From: an uncultured Bacteroidota bacterium | Lineage (GTDB): Bacteria > Bacteroidota > Bacteroidia > AKYH767-A > JABDAW01 | DNA: 60,720 nt | Assembly: GCA_903844645.1 (NCBI GenBank) | Contig: CAIMUP010000013.1 | Span: 65,428 to 126,147 of the forward strand | Direction: 5' to 3' | Shown: positions 1 through 10,800 of the stretch, one piece after another | How the letters are laid out: every line of letters starts with the position of its first letter | How positions within the stretch are numbered: position 1 is the first letter of the stretch | The notes under the pieces: model-generated | Told to the model about the DNA's origin: nothing | The model's database searches: none | What the model saw: the letters and a program-made list of their open reading frames with translations, nothing else | Program-made: the position numbers and the translations under genes

Positions 1-3000
1 TCATGCTGCAAATTCTTAGCCATTTTATTTAACTCTGCTTTTTGTTTTTTCTTCTTTGTTTTATTGGCTTCATCAAATTTATCCTTGGCTTGTTTCTGAT
101 CATCCTTAGCCTGATTTTCTAGCTCAACCGCCTTCGCAAATTCTGCCTCTGTTACCTTCCTCTTTTCCTTAGCCGAAGCAACTAACTGTATGTACCTCGG
201 ATATTCGGGATTATTCTTATCAAATACAGAATCAATAGAAGTAATTGACGGGGTTATTGCTGTTGTTTTATTGGATATGGTATCAAACTTTTGGTCGTAA
301 ATACGAGTATTATTAGCCTCTTCTTTCTTATCACTTTTAGTCGCAATAATATCCCCCTTAGTCGAAGAGTGTAATGATTGATTTGAATTTATTTTAGTAT
401 CCGTTGCATTACTTTTTGGGGACTTATCTATACTATTGTCAATAGGTTTTATAACTGCAACATCACTTGTTTTATTTCCCGAATTTAACTGCTCAATTTC
501 ATTCCTTTTTTCAACCGCTTGCTGATGTTTATTGACACTTTCTGTCTGAAGATTATAGGCTTGCATATTAATATTTCTCCGTTCAGATTTATCTTCAATC
601 GTCTTAGCCTTTGCATACAAATCTTTAGATTGATTTGATAAACTATCAGCCACGATGTCAAGCTGAACAGCCTGTGCTGCGATAGATTCAGATTGCTTGG
701 AATTATTTGAAGCCGGAATGTTTATGTCTTTTTCCTTATTTGGCATTGATGATTTTATAACCTCCTTTTGTTTGACTTTAGATTCATTAATTGCAGCTAA
801 AGAATCAGAATTTACTTTAGGTTGATTGATTATTTCATTCTTCTTAGGTTCACTATTTTCATTTCTTTCAACCTGTGTTTCCTTGTTAGTATTATTCACT
901 TCTTTAGCTGCAGTAGTTGCTTGATTTTTTACAATAATATCCTTTACTTTACTATCCTTTTGAGGCTCACTTTTAACAACTTCATTTACCACTTCTCTCT
1001 TTCTTAATTCTTCAACATAAGCACTCGCTACATCAGCCTGTTTTTGCTTCTCAACAGATGAATCACTAAGACTTTCAGCCTGTTTCATAATCTTCAATTT
1101 CTCCTTTTGATTCTTTGTTACCTTGGCTTTTGCAAAGAGTTGTTGAGACTGGTAATTTAATCTCTTAGCTTGAAAATTCAATGAATCAGCTTTAGCAATT
1201 GCAGCTGTACTATCTCCTGATGCCGCGACTTTTGAGTCATTCTCATCCTTAGACTTTGAATCAATTGGAATAACAGTAGTTTTAGCAATGTCCTTATTTT
1301 TTTTAATATCATTACTCTTAGCCGAATCTATAGAAGGGGGATTAAGATCCCTATCCTTTTTCTTATTACTAGTCGCTGAAATAGATGAAGTATCCGCCTT
1401 CTTTTCATTAGCAATTGCAGCAACATCTTTAAGATTTTCTTTAGTTATCTTTTCATTAATTTTGAACAAAGAATCCGCATGGGAAATGGAATCAGTTTTA
1501 TTGATTGCAGCTAAATCTTTCGTTTCATCAACTCTTTTATCCTCATTCTTGTTGACAGTTTTATCAGAAGTTATAGGAGCAATTGTCGCGGTTGTTGTGT
1601 CGGCATTTTTGTTGAGAATAATATTAGCAAAAGTCTTAGCTATTTCCGCCTTTTTTTGTTCAATCAAAGCGGAATCCTTTAATTGCTTAGAATGTGCCAC
1701 TGCTTGATCCGCCTCAATTTGCTTTTGAGCAGATTGTCGCTCCATTTCAGCAGCTTTCTTTCTCAATCGAGTCTTTTCCGGTTCGGGCGTTTTAATGGCT
1801 TTGTTAATTGTGTCGTTAGCTTTATTAGTTAGATAGGCGGATTCTTGTTTAAGCATATTTGCAGCCATTGTAACACTATCAGCAGCCTTTTGTTTCTCTT
1901 TCGATTGTTCAGAATAGTTCGTCGCTGCCTTTAAAACAAGGTCATTAGAACTTGTTCCTGTAACTTTTTTCCCAATAGAGACGGAACTACTTTTATCAGC
2001 ATTTTTCTTTGCAACAACTTGCTTATTTGTTTCCTTAGTTCCTTCAGCTGAAGTCTCCAAAGCCTTTGCAGTAGCAAAACTTTCATCAGCATCTTTTTGA
2101 AATTTATCGCCATCATTTTTATATTCATTCGATAATGTGTAAGCTACCTTTGCTTCCTCTCTTTTTTCCGATGTTTCATCTCGCTTTAGTCGAATACTAT
2201 CCTTCAAGTTTTGTTTCATCGCAGGGCTTTTTTCAACTTCCATCTTCTTTGTCAAAGTAACAATCTCTTTATCTAATTTATCCGCGATGCTATCTCTTTG
2301 CCTTCCTATATTGTCTGCTATTGCGGCATTCTTTTTCATCTCCCTTGCTTCGTTTTGAGTAGCTGTTGCATCATTGTATGCAATACTTACCAATTGATTA
2401 TTGGTAGTCTTTGAGGTAATGATATTTTCCTTTTCCGGCTTTGAAATTTCCGTCTTTATTTCATCCTTTTTTGCAGGAGTTTCGATGGAAGATGTCCCAC
2501 TGGCAACATTAGCTTTTGATGTAGTTGATACCGTATCCTTAGAATCATTAACTACTGCATTGCTCGGTGTAAACATAGATGCTGTAAGGGTTTTAGCTTG
2601 GGCACTAATGTCATTAACCGGAGGCGTTACGTTAATACTATTCCCATTAATGGTAACAGGTTTTAGTTTTTCTTTATAATTGTCGTCATGCTTGAACTTA
2701 CTGGCGATTTCTTCTGTTTTGACTGTGCTGTTTGGATCGTTATTATCTTCAAGAATGGAGAAGTAATTCGAGATGTTTAGTTTCTCTACCGAATCATTAT
2801 TTGATAGTTGCAATTGCTGCCCTAAATCATGCTCGACAGCCTGTTCGGGAACATAAATATTTTCTGCATGGGGCAAGTATTCTTTCTTCTCTACGACGAG
2901 CGTGTAACCCTTGCCTGGCTTCACTTTCAGTACATACTTCCCGGTAGAAGAATCTGTCTTGATTACATCTGCTACACTGCCATCATTGTAATTTAAAATG

Positions 3001-4124
3001 GAAATTGTTGCTTCTTTTGAATCACTAAGAATATCGGTGGTTAGCGTACCATTAATGGTTGTATAATCGAGAGGGCGTTCGGAGATAATCATTTTATAAA
3101 ACCCAATATTCCCTATCATACTTTCCCGCATCGAAGAGAAGTTGGCGTTGCCCATAGTATCTACGACATAAAATAAATCATCGAAGGCAGAATTCACCGG
3201 AGTCCCCATATTAACGGGCTGCGACCAGCTTCCTTTTAAGGAATCATAGACGGATTTAAACACATCATATCCTCCAATACTGTTATGCCCTTTGCTGGAG
3301 AAGTAAAGAGTTTTCCCATCGGATGAAATAAAAGGATAATCCTCATCAGATGCCGTATTAATGGGCGTTCCCAGGCTGATAGGCTCTGACCATTCTCCCT
3401 TTTTATTCTTGATAACCTTATAAATATCCTTCCCGTTTTTGGCATCAATACCGTAGCTCGAGAAGTAGATTGTTTTCAAATCATTATTCAAATAAATAAC
3501 GGTATTGGTGTTATCGTTCTTATCGCCTTTCATCTTATAAATCGGAGGTTTATCCAATATTTTTCCTCCCATAGCAGAGACATCGTACGCGGTGGTGAAG
3601 GATGAAAAGGGGATTTGATTCTTCGAAACAATTACCTGATTCAGGTTGCCGCCGAGATGATTCTTTGCGTTATTAATACTTTGTAATTCTGCCTCCACGC
3701 CCTTCTTTTGAACATCGTTTGAGGAAGCATTTTTCTTAAACATAGTGAACGCATTAATCGCATCATCGTACCACTGATTCAGGTGATATGCTTTGCCTAA
3801 ATAATAATATACATCGTTCGTAGTCTTCGGGTTTTTAGCTGCTATTTGCAGGTACTTCAGGCACTTGCTTTTATCGTTATTGGTATATAAAATACAGACG
3901 CCGTATTTAAAATTATACATCGCGTCTTTCGGCACGGTACTAAGCAATTGAGAGTATAAGGGAGTTGCTTTTACATAATCTTTGGCGGCAAAAGCTCTCT
4001 CGGCACTCTTCTTCAAATCGTCTTGCGATTTAAAATTGTTTTGCGCCATTCCGTTATGAACTATTAAACTAAATACCAGCATCCAAAGCACGAGAATACT
4101 TTTATTAATCCCTAAATAATTCAT
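1..4124 (-). CDS. Secreted TPR-PD40-coiled-coil protein, 3' end missing
   Basis: Reading the minus strand from ATG at 4124, the frame stays open to base 1 (about 1,374 codons), so the gene is cut by the window edge. Residues 1-28 form a signal peptide ending in GMAQ. Residues about 30-155 are TPR-like helices. Residues about 205-345 hold WD40-like PD40 repeats (ISSDGKTLYFSSKG at 267-280). Residues about 353-430 resemble a carboxypeptidase-regulatory-like beta domain. From about residue 560 onward the chain is low-complexity, rich in Lys, Asp, Ala, Ser and Asn, and probably coiled coil. TPR-PD40-CRD order is typical of Bacteroidota envelope proteins such as PorE, which end in OmpA; whether an OmpA domain follows here cannot be seen. 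The coiled-coil part of over 800 residues is far longer than in PorE. Domain assignment is fairly sure; the role (cell envelope, perhaps T9SS or gliding) is inferred. Confidence 0.85.
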   Translation of the reverse strand, partial: MNYLGINKSILVLWMLVFSLIVHNGMAQNNFKSQDDLKKSAERAFAAKDYVKATPLYSQLLSTVPKDAMYNFKYGVCILYTNNDKSKCLKYLQIAAKNPKTTNDVYYYLGKAYHLNQWYDDAINAFTMFKKNASSNDVQKKGVEAELQSINNAKNHLGGNLNQVIVSKNQIPFSSFTTAYDVSAMGGKILDKPPIYKMKGDKNDNTNTVIYLNNDLKTIYFSSYGIDAKNGKDIYKVIKNKKGEWSEPISLGTPINTASDEDYPFISSDGKTLYFSSKGHNSIGGYDVFKSVYDSLKGSWSQPVNMGTPVNSAFDDLFYVVDTMGNANFSSMRESMIGNIGFYKMIISERPLDYTTINGTLTTDILSDSKEATISILNYNDGSVADVIKTDSSTGKYVLKVKPGKGYTLVVEKKEYLPHAENIYVPEQAVEHDLGQQLQLSNNDSVEKLNISNYFSILEDNNDPNSTVKTEEIASKFKHDDNYKEKLKPVTINGNSINVTPPVNDISAQAKTLTASMFTPSNAVVNDSKDTVSTTSKANVASGTSSIETPAKKDEIKTEISKPEKENIITSKTTNNQLVSIAYNDATATQNEAREMKKNAAIADNIGRQRDSIADKLDKEIVTLTKKMEVEKSPAMKQNLKDSIRLKRDETSEKREEAKVAYTLSNEYKNDGDKFQKDADESFATAKALETSAEGTKETNKQVVAKKNADKSSSVSIGKKVTGTSSNDLVLKAATNYSEQSKEKQKAADSVTMAANMLKQESAYLTNKANDTINKAIKTPEPEKTRLRKKAAEMERQSAQKQIEADQAVAHSKQLKDSALIEQKKAEIAKTFANIILNKNADTTTATIAPITSDKTVNKNEDKRVDETKDLAAINKTDSISHADSLFKINEKITKENLKDVAAIANEKKADTSSISATSNKKKDRDLNPPSIDSAKSNDIKKNKDIAKTTVIPIDSKSKDENDSKVAASGDSTAAIAKADSLNFQAKRLNYQSQQLFAKAKVTKNQKEKLKIMKQAESLSDSSVEKQKQADVASAYVEELRKREVVNEVVKSEPQKDSKVKDIIVKNQATTAAKEVNNTNKETQVERNENSEPKKNEIINQPKVNSDSLAAINESKVKQKEVIKSSMPNKEKDINIPASNNSKQSESIAAQAVQLDIVADSLSNQSKDLYAKAKTIEDKSERRNINMQAYNLQTESVNKHQQAVEKRNEIEQLNSGNKTSDVAVIKPIDNSIDKSPKSNATDTKINSNQSLHSSTKGDIIATKSDKKEEANNTRIYDQKFDTISNKTTAITPSITSIDSVFDKNNPEYPRYIQLVASAKEKRKVTEAEFAKAVELENQAKDDQKQAKDKFDEANKTKKKKQKAELNKMAKNLQH

Positions 4125-4160
4125 CTTAAATTCGGCAAATGGTATGTTGTTATCCGAGGG

Positions 4161-4168
4161 CAAAAATA
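4161..4168 (-). promoter_or_regulatory. Bacteroidota -7 box for the TPR-PD40 gene
   Basis: The minus strand reads TATTTTTG, matching TAnnTTTG, 37 bases upstream of the ATG at 4124. No clear -33 TTG was fixed. Confidence 0.5.
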
Positions 4169-4348
4169 GTTTATTATAATGTATGTTCTTCGGCAAGGGT
4201 TTTATACGAATTAAATTCGGCTTTTTACGGTCAGCAGCCGATAAAGTTATTCTCGAAATTAGATCCAAAATAAATTGAGTATTGATAAGTTTCCTCATCC
4301 TTTTATTGTTGCACCGCAAGGGCGGATGCAATCATAAAAAGAATGAAA

Positions 4349-4373
4349 CCTGAAAGGAGAAAAACCTTTCAGG
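4349..4373. other. Perfect 9-bp hairpin
   Basis: CCTGAAAGG (4349-4357) and CCTTTCAGG (4365-4373) form a 9-bp stem with a 7-base loop in the 648-base gap 4125-4772. No T-run follows on either strand and no gene ends nearby, so it is not an obvious terminator. Apart from this hairpin, the -7 box at 4161 and the array at 4524, I see nothing else in the gap. Confidence 0.5.
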
Positions 4374-4523
4374 AGTTAGCGTCATTCCAGAAGAAAAAGC
4401 GGAAAGGAAATAGTACTGTTTTCAGGATTTCTGCCAGAAATAGTTTTGGCTGGGATGTACTATCGCCGTAATTTTGCGCCATCGAATTAAAAAATGAGAA
4501 CCGAAAGATTAGATAATAACTGT

Positions 4524-4706
4524 AAAAGCGTTCCGCAAGCACTTAAAAGCGTTCCGCAAGCACTTAAAAGCGTTCCGCAAGGGCTTAAAAGTGTTCTGCA
4601 AGGACTTAAAAGTGTTCCGCAAGGGCTTAAAAGTGTTCCACAAGCCCTTAAAAGTGTTCCGCAAGGACTTAAAAGTGTTCCGCAAGCCCTTAAAAGTGTT
4701 CCGCAA
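4524..4706. repeat. 21-bp tandem array A (about 8.7 copies)
   Basis: Eight full units and a 15-base partial unit, each 21 bp, with core GCGTTCCGCAAG or GTGTTCCGCAAG followed by a variable CACTT/GGCTT/GACTT/CCCTT end. Units start at 4524, 4545, 4566 and so on, every 21 bases without indels. It lies 66 bases upstream of the ATG at 4773. Because 21 is a multiple of 3, all frames stay open through it, giving spurious ORFs (4494-4736 plus strand, 4509-4706 minus strand) that I do not count as genes. Confidence 0.95.
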
Positions 4707-4772
4707 CTACAATTTAAGTATTTTATAGTAAAGTAAAATTGATAAATTTAATAGATAAATAAAAAATTAACT

Positions 4773-5540
4773 ATGGCAAGATTAAAAAAAGTATTAGTAA
4801 GAAGAACAGATTATGCAGAAATTAAAAACCATGAGGAATTATGGGACTTTATCACGGAATGTGTTGCGAAAGGTTTAGTAGCGGCATTGTTCATGAACCC
4901 GAATATCCTGACCGCCTATTATACCTCGGGAACGACTGCCGCGAATGCGCTTTTGGCGGCTATTAATGTATATAAAGCGGCTCCTACGACGGCTAATCTC
5001 GAAATCGTGGAGGCGAAAATGGCGTTGGTAGTGATCTGGTTAGATGGATATTCTGATCAGGTAGAAACCATCTCGAATGCGCCTGCGAACCGCACCACTC
5101 GCGATGAAGCGGCTGCGAATATCCTGATTTCAGGACTTCAATATCAGGCATTAACTTTAACGAAAAAAGGAACTCCTGTAACCCCAACTTTTACTGCAAA
5201 AAATACCGGCGGCGGCGGCAATGCCGAAATAGAAGTAACGAATGGCAAAACCGTGAAACCAAACCTGACCCATTTTATATTAGTCGAAATCCCCGTCGGC
5301 ACCGACCCCGTAACCCACGAACCGATACTTCCGGCAGTGGTATCTTTACGAGCTAACGGACAGATTTCGGTGAGTTGCACCGTGCCCGTTCGGGTAGAAA
5401 CCATCGCGATGACTGGCAAAGGAAAAATCACGAAGATAAGCCACCTCGCTACCGGCATCAGCTACGATGTCTATGGCATTACCAAAAACGGCAAGACATT
5501 AATCAGTGCCCTGTCGGCAGCCGTACTGCTGAAGATGTAA
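4773..5540 (+). CDS. Unrecognised 255-aa protein
   Basis: I do not recognise a family. The N-terminal half (to about residue 140) is alpha-helical and Ala-rich. Around residues 138-155 there is a GGGG-containing linker, followed by a beta-rich C-terminal half of about 100 residues that looks like one immunoglobulin- or fibronectin-like domain. No signal peptide, membrane segment or catalytic motif is visible; the start MARLKKVLVRR is basic and cytoplasmic in character. It follows the 21-bp array A by 66 bases. Two other unrecognised backbone proteins (19214-20164 and 26302-27258) have a similar helical-then-beta layout, but I cannot show homology by eye. Confidence 0.75.
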   Translation: MARLKKVLVRRTDYAEIKNHEELWDFITECVAKGLVAALFMNPNILTAYYTSGTTAANALLAAINVYKAAPTTANLEIVEAKMALVVIWLDGYSDQVETISNAPANRTTRDEAAANILISGLQYQALTLTKKGTPVTPTFTAKNTGGGGNAEIEVTNGKTVKPNLTHFILVEIPVGTDPVTHEPILPAVVSLRANGQISVSCTVPVRVETIAMTGKGKITKISHLATGISYDVYGITKNGKTLISALSAAVLLKM

Positions 5541-5562
5541 TGCTGGTTGCGGATTGATTTCG

Positions 5563-5570
5563 TATCTTTG
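5563..5570 (+). promoter_or_regulatory. -7 box TATCTTTG for the lipoprotein gene
   Basis: TATCTTTG matches the Bacteroidota -7 consensus TAnnTTTG. It lies 25 bases before the ATG at 5596 and just after the stop of the preceding gene. The only upstream TTG candidates (5547, 5554) are too close for a normal -33. Confidence 0.5.
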
Positions 5571-5595
5571 CAGCGAATAAATACCCCCTCGCCGT

Positions 5596-6156
5596 ATGCA
5601 AAAGTTGCCATTCTTTCTGCTCCTTATTTTAATCTCCGGATGTATCACCGTTACGAATAAAAATACGGAAGAAACCACCTTTATCGAGGTCAAGATTAAG
5701 GATTTATACAGCGTCCAAATGCCAGATTATCTCAAGCCAGCCGCCACCTTGCTGAATGAAGAAGCATCGTTGCAATATTCTAATCTCGAACGATCCTTTT
5801 ATGTCATCGTGATAGATGAAATACGGTCGAATCTTACAGCAGATAAAAAAGGTATTACCTTGGTCGAATTCTTCGAGACCAGTACCGCCAATATTGTAGG
5901 GAGTCTTACTAATGTGCAGTCCTCAAACCCTGAACACATCAAGGTAAACGGCTTGGATGCGTATAAAATTACCATCATCGGGAAGCATGACCAACTAACG
6001 ATGGTTTATAAATGCACCATCATCGAAAGTATGGGGCATTTTTACCAACTTTATTGTTGGACGATTACCGATTTATTAAGCAATAACGAACGGGATATGG
6101 ATGTCATCCTGAACTCCTTCAAAGAACTCCTGATACCGAATATCAATACCAAATAA
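5596..6156 (+). CDS. Putative lipoprotein, PsbP/DUF1795-like
   Basis: The 186-aa product begins with a hydrophobic signal segment ending in a lipobox, LISGC, so Cys16 should be lipidated after signal peptidase II cleavage. The remainder alternates beta strands and helices: a 'DLYSVQMPDYLKP' strand, a 'VNGLDAYKITIIGKHD' segment and a final helix ending in FKELL. This resembles the small alpha/beta fold of PsbP/DUF1795-type lipoproteins, which are mostly of unknown function. It has its own promoter box and faces the glycosyltransferase gene end to end, 9 bases apart. The function is unknown; the lipoprotein call is firm. Confidence 0.8.
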   Translation: MQKLPFFLLLILISGCITVTNKNTEETTFIEVKIKDLYSVQMPDYLKPAATLLNEEASLQYSNLERSFYVIVIDEIRSNLTADKKGITLVEFFETSTANIVGSLTNVQSSNPEHIKVNGLDAYKITIIGKHDQLTMVYKCTIIESMGHFYQLYCWTITDLLSNNERDMDVILNSFKELLIPNINTK

Positions 6157-6165
6157 ATTGCCGTT

Positions 6166-7713
6166 TTAGTTCCTTTTATACAGGAGCAAATGATGATTAT
6201 CGTAAATACATTTCCATCTTTCAGGATGTTCGGTAATGAATTTTGGGATAGTTGTTTCTTCGGAATTAATCATGCAATAAACATTCTTGAATTCAGACAC
6301 CGAATCCACTTTATCGAGATTCATAAAGCGGATGTTTTGATACTCTTTGAAGCCATTGTATATTTTAATATCATCTGTTAATCCTCCTTCGGTAAGAACA
6401 ATATTTTTATCTCCGGCAGCTTCCATAATATCTATTTGTTCTTTGATAATATTACTTGAATTCAGCCTCGCTACGCGGTAATTGGAGTTACCATAAATAA
6501 AATTTAGATACAAAATAAATAATGGGAAGAGTAGGAGGGAAGCTCTTACTTGTTGACGATTGAGCTTGAATAAAATAATCCCTCCGATGATGATTGGAAA
6601 CGAAAGATAAAGTAATTCTCTACCCATACTTACCATCATACTGTTTAATAAAGCATACAAAAGAAAGCCCGTGAAAAGTATCCATAAAGTTCTCCAGGTT
6701 GCTTCCTTTATTGTGATGGCTGTTACGATTGAAAGCGGCGCAATGAGCGGCATCCAGATTCTATCTTGAAGAAAAACAGCACCGTATTTTGTTGTGTGAA
6801 ATAGGATAATGAACTCGAGGAAAAGTATCAAAGAGTAGCATGTAATAAAGGAGCAAAACGAGTCTTTAATTTTATGAATAAAAAGAAACGCAGGGAAAGA
6901 AAGGAGTAATAAAAAGATGTACCCAAGCTCTCCATTCAGCCAGATAAAAATATTAGTCGGGAATGCGGCTCGTAGCTTCGCGGCATCATCATCAGGCATC
7001 AGATAATTGTCCTTAAAATCTATCATAGATTTGATTCTGTGGAACGAATCACCGGTTATTATCCAATAAAAAACAAAGAAGAAAACCATAGCAAGGAACA
7101 TCATCGGAAAGGTTCTTCTCCAGAATAAAACGTGTTCTTTTTTTATCAAATCTTTGACAATAATTAATAAGATAAAGGGGGCTAATAACAGTATCGTTTC
7201 CTTTGTGAACAGCCCTATTAACAGGATAATTGGAAAGGCGATTGCATATAGTAAATTGTTCTTAACTTCTCTGCCTTTATACAATATCAAAACCGCGAGG
7301 ATGGCATACAACGACACTATTAAATCAGGAAAGAGCGCGATGGAATAAGTTATTTGCAGGCTGTTTATTGCGATTAAAAAAGAAGCAACAGTTGCTGCTG
7401 TTTTATCAACAATTTTATTCACTATTAAATAAACTACCACGATCGTGAGGCAGCTTGCAATCAGTGTCCAGAGGCTGATGGTGTATGTGTTTATCCCAAA
7501 AAAATAAAATATAATAGCGGTAGGAACATATACCCAGAAACGGTTTTGGAATTTATTAAAAGTAAGCTCAAAATGTTGATGAAGAAAATGATGGGCATGG
7601 GCGGCATAGCAATAATCATCAGAATGGGGATAGACCGGCTTGAGTATTATCCAGCCTAAAAAATGCAGGGAGAGGATAAGAATCAAGGGAATATATTTGG
7701 GATACGTACGCAC
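6166..7713 (-). CDS. GT-C family membrane glycosyltransferase (GT39/PMT-like)
   Basis: A 515-aa integral membrane protein with about 11-12 hydrophobic segments. The first periplasmic loop carries the acidic motif HSDDYCYAAHAHH (about residues 30-42), as expected of metal-dependent GT-C enzymes that move sugars from polyprenyl-phosphate donors. The last 100 residues form a soluble, periplasmic-type tail. Length and layout match Bacteroidota 'glycosyltransferase family 39' proteins. Three other GT-C-like genes occur in this window (14715, 17223, 58513), not in one operon. Donor and acceptor cannot be told from sequence. Its own -7 box lies at 7752. Confidence 0.8.
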   Translation of the reverse strand: MRTYPKYIPLILILSLHFLGWIILKPVYPHSDDYCYAAHAHHFLHQHFELTFNKFQNRFWVYVPTAIIFYFFGINTYTISLWTLIASCLTIVVVYLIVNKIVDKTAATVASFLIAINSLQITYSIALFPDLIVSLYAILAVLILYKGREVKNNLLYAIAFPIILLIGLFTKETILLLAPFILLIIVKDLIKKEHVLFWRRTFPMMFLAMVFFFVFYWIITGDSFHRIKSMIDFKDNYLMPDDDAAKLRAAFPTNIFIWLNGELGYIFLLLLSFPAFLFIHKIKDSFCSFITCYSLILFLEFIILFHTTKYGAVFLQDRIWMPLIAPLSIVTAITIKEATWRTLWILFTGFLLYALLNSMMVSMGRELLYLSFPIIIGGIILFKLNRQQVRASLLLFPLFILYLNFIYGNSNYRVARLNSSNIIKEQIDIMEAAGDKNIVLTEGGLTDDIKIYNGFKEYQNIRFMNLDKVDSVSEFKNVYCMINSEETTIPKFITEHPERWKCIYDNHHLLLYKRN

Positions 7714-7751
7714 CGGTATTTTGCTAAATTCTTTGGCGATTAATTGCAGGG

Positions 7752-7759
7752 CAAATATA
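7752..7759 (-). promoter_or_regulatory. -7 box for the glycosyltransferase gene
   Basis: The minus strand reads TATATTTG, a full match to TAnnTTTG, 39 bases upstream of the start at 7713. Confidence 0.55.
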
Positions 7760-7811
7760 CTTCTATTACCCTCAAAAATTTGAAATTTGTAACAAGAAAG
7801 GAATTAACCTC

Positions 7812-10800
7812 TTATCGCATCAAATACATCTTTCCGATGCCATGACTGATCCATTGGTCGGCATGGGTAGATAATTTGTCAATCGTTTGCCCATCGAGGC
7901 GGGTTACGATGCGATAAAAATATACGCCGTTGGCGAGTTGGTCGCCGTATTCGTCCTTGCCATTCCAGGCATATTGCGTCATGTTTCTGCCGATGTGAAT
8001 AGGTCCTAATTCATCCAGCATAATTTCGCGAACCACATGCCCAGTGATGGTCATCACCTGTATCTTGAAATAGGTAGGAATCTCGGAACCGGTGAGTGTG
8101 AAAACGAAGCGAGTAGAGGTAGAAAACGGGTTCGGATAATTCAACACTTCGCTGATGGATTCATGATTAATCACCTCGAAACTTATCTTATAACTATTGG
8201 CTCCGGAGTAATTATGAGAACGGTCTATGGCTTGTACTTCGAGGGTGTAAGTGCCATCTTGGAGAACAGGATTGATGACAATTTTGAAGCTGTTATCAGG
8301 CATGTTTGCAGGAGTCCAGCCCATCCGAGAATGGTCGAGTGGAACAGGAGAATTACTCTCGAAATACAGACGGGTACGATGGCTTGCAGGGTCTATCATA
8401 TTTATTTGGAACAAGCTGGTATCGTTTAGGGCGAGGTATTTATTTTCATCTTTCAGCTTGATAGCTATCTGCGGTTTTGCAGAAACAATTTCACCATTGA
8501 GAATGTGAACGCCATCGAACGTAACATCCAAAATCGGGTTCGTAACATCTTTATTGACCTTGAAATCTATTTCGCCAAGGTTGTTGTAATGGTACTGCTC
8601 AATGGGGTTATTCAACGGATTCGCCTCCACCCAAAAACTATTGATGCCACCAAAATTTTGAGTGGAATCATAAGAAACCGAGGCGACGACCGTATCACCG
8701 ACAGCCATTATTTTCTTTGTTTGAGATTTAAGATTATGCCGCACCCTGTTTTGATCATAGACAAAAAAACTAACATGCAAGCTATCTGACATCGGGTAAT
8801 TACTGATATTTTCGATGTGTGTTGAGAATCGCAACGTGTCTCCTCCCGTCATCGGGTCTTTGTAAAAAGAATAGCCCTTAGAAGGATTCAAAGCGACATC
8901 GGGAACACCATCGTAATATATTTGCCAACGGTTCATTTGCGGGGGAGTATGGAGAATATCATCCTTCAGATAAGCCTGTAACTCGAGGAAGGGATAGGTG
9001 CTCGGATTAATAAAAGTGAGACTGGTATCGGAGGTAGTAGGCGGAATATTGTCTCGGATAGTATCGGTATGACCAGTGTTCGCATTGAATCCTAAAATGC
9101 GGAGATAAACACTGTCTTTGGAAGTATAAATCGGTTCCATGGGATGCTGCTGCCAATGCAAAGAAGTCCAATGCGATGCAGGACCTATGACCGTGGAATT
9201 CATCGTTCCGTTAGTCCATTTTCCAGTCATCGTTGCATTCAAGGTAATGAGAGTATTGTTCCCCGGGTTCGGAGTAAAGACCTCTTGGGCAGTGGTTGGA
9301 TGACATTTTTGGGCATAGAAAATATACGCCTGACCAGTTTGTAATAACGTAATATGATGCCCGCCCAGAGCAAAGATTTCGGCTTTCAAGCTGATAGGTA
9401 ATAAATGAAAATCTACAGGACCGTTGCTAAAAATCATAACATAGTTACCACAAGGGATTAGATTCATCAAAGCATTATCCAAGTTATTCATGCTACTCGT
9501 ACTTTGAGATTCAAAAATAAACCAATTTTGCGGTCGGGCACGATCACAATGATTGGAGCGATTTGTTGGAGAATAATACCAATTCACTTCACCTAAATGA
9601 TGTTCAGCATTATTCCAAGGAAGCAAAGTCAATGAATCGAAAACAGCGAGGTAAAGCCCCGTAGAGCAACCCACATATTCACCACCAGAATTGTTGAGAG
9701 TATAGGCTGGAAGATTATTTCCAGGATTAAGTTGATTTAATACCTGCAAGCCGGAAACATTGGTAACAAAGTCCCACTCACGCTTTGGTTTATTATACAG
9801 AACATTGGTATCTGCATCGTTTTTGAATTGAAAGAAATGGGCTTGAGACCAACCCGTCTTTCCGGGGATATAAATGAATGAAAACTCCCTCCATCGGAAC
9901 AAGCTATCATAGTTTGCATGAGGACTAACTCTCCAATAATAAACAGTGGAATCTTTTAGATAAGGATAGGGATTTGCCCAGCTAACCACGCCTCCCGATT
10001 GTGTTATTTGAAAAGACCTTTTCATCGGACTATTATAGGCATCAGTGGTATCAATCTGAAAATCGTAAGCTCTGGAAGGCGCGAAAGGATTCGAGGTACA
10101 TGCTTTCAAAATCAGGCTGTCTTTCCGAGGTACAATAGCATAGTTAATCGGATATACAGGATTAATGTCGTTCGATTGGATAAAGAGAATTGTGGAAGCA
10201 ACATTATTCCCTTCATTTGATTCTTTGATGGTATCCTTGCTATCCAAAGTAACCGTGAAAGTATTGATACCAACCCCATTGAACTGATCAACGGGCAAGG
10301 TGAGCGTGAAAGTATCTTTATAATAACAACGTGGAACGGTAATATTATAATTAGAATCAATACCCGTGGGGTAAGTCCTTTTAATATGAATGTTGAAAGT
10401 ATCGTTTTCAATCGCCCTTCCGATGTTGGTGCAAAAAATATTCATCTTAAAATTGACCATATCAGAAGTAACAGGTACAGGATCGAAAGAAATGTTCTGT
10501 GGAGTCATTATTAAATCAGGTTTTTCTGGAGAGGTAATAATAACCGCTGGGTCACCGTGTAAAGTCATTTCGGTGCAAACCTGTTTGTAACCAATATTTG
10601 AAATAAAAGAATCGTTAGTCGCTTTAATGCACTTCCCGATGCTAATTCCGTAATTTATTTTAGCAATTTGTTTGTATAATAAATCTGTAAATGGAAATAA
10701 ATCTGTAGTAATGCCCACGGTGCTTGGTCCTAAAAATGCGATAGCTCCGGTAGGTTGCCCACTATTATTTACATCAATCACAAATTGTTCACTGGTTCCA

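Noticed and set aside
1-4124. Decayed or frameshifted gene because only short frames appear in other readings
   Set aside because: Translation codon by codon from 4124 to 1 shows one continuous frame; the short frames are shadows.
4494-4736. Open frames through array A (both strands)
   Set aside because: The unit length is a multiple of 3, so any frame without a stop stays open; the products are pure repeats (for example LKSVPQ) with no sign of selection on protein.
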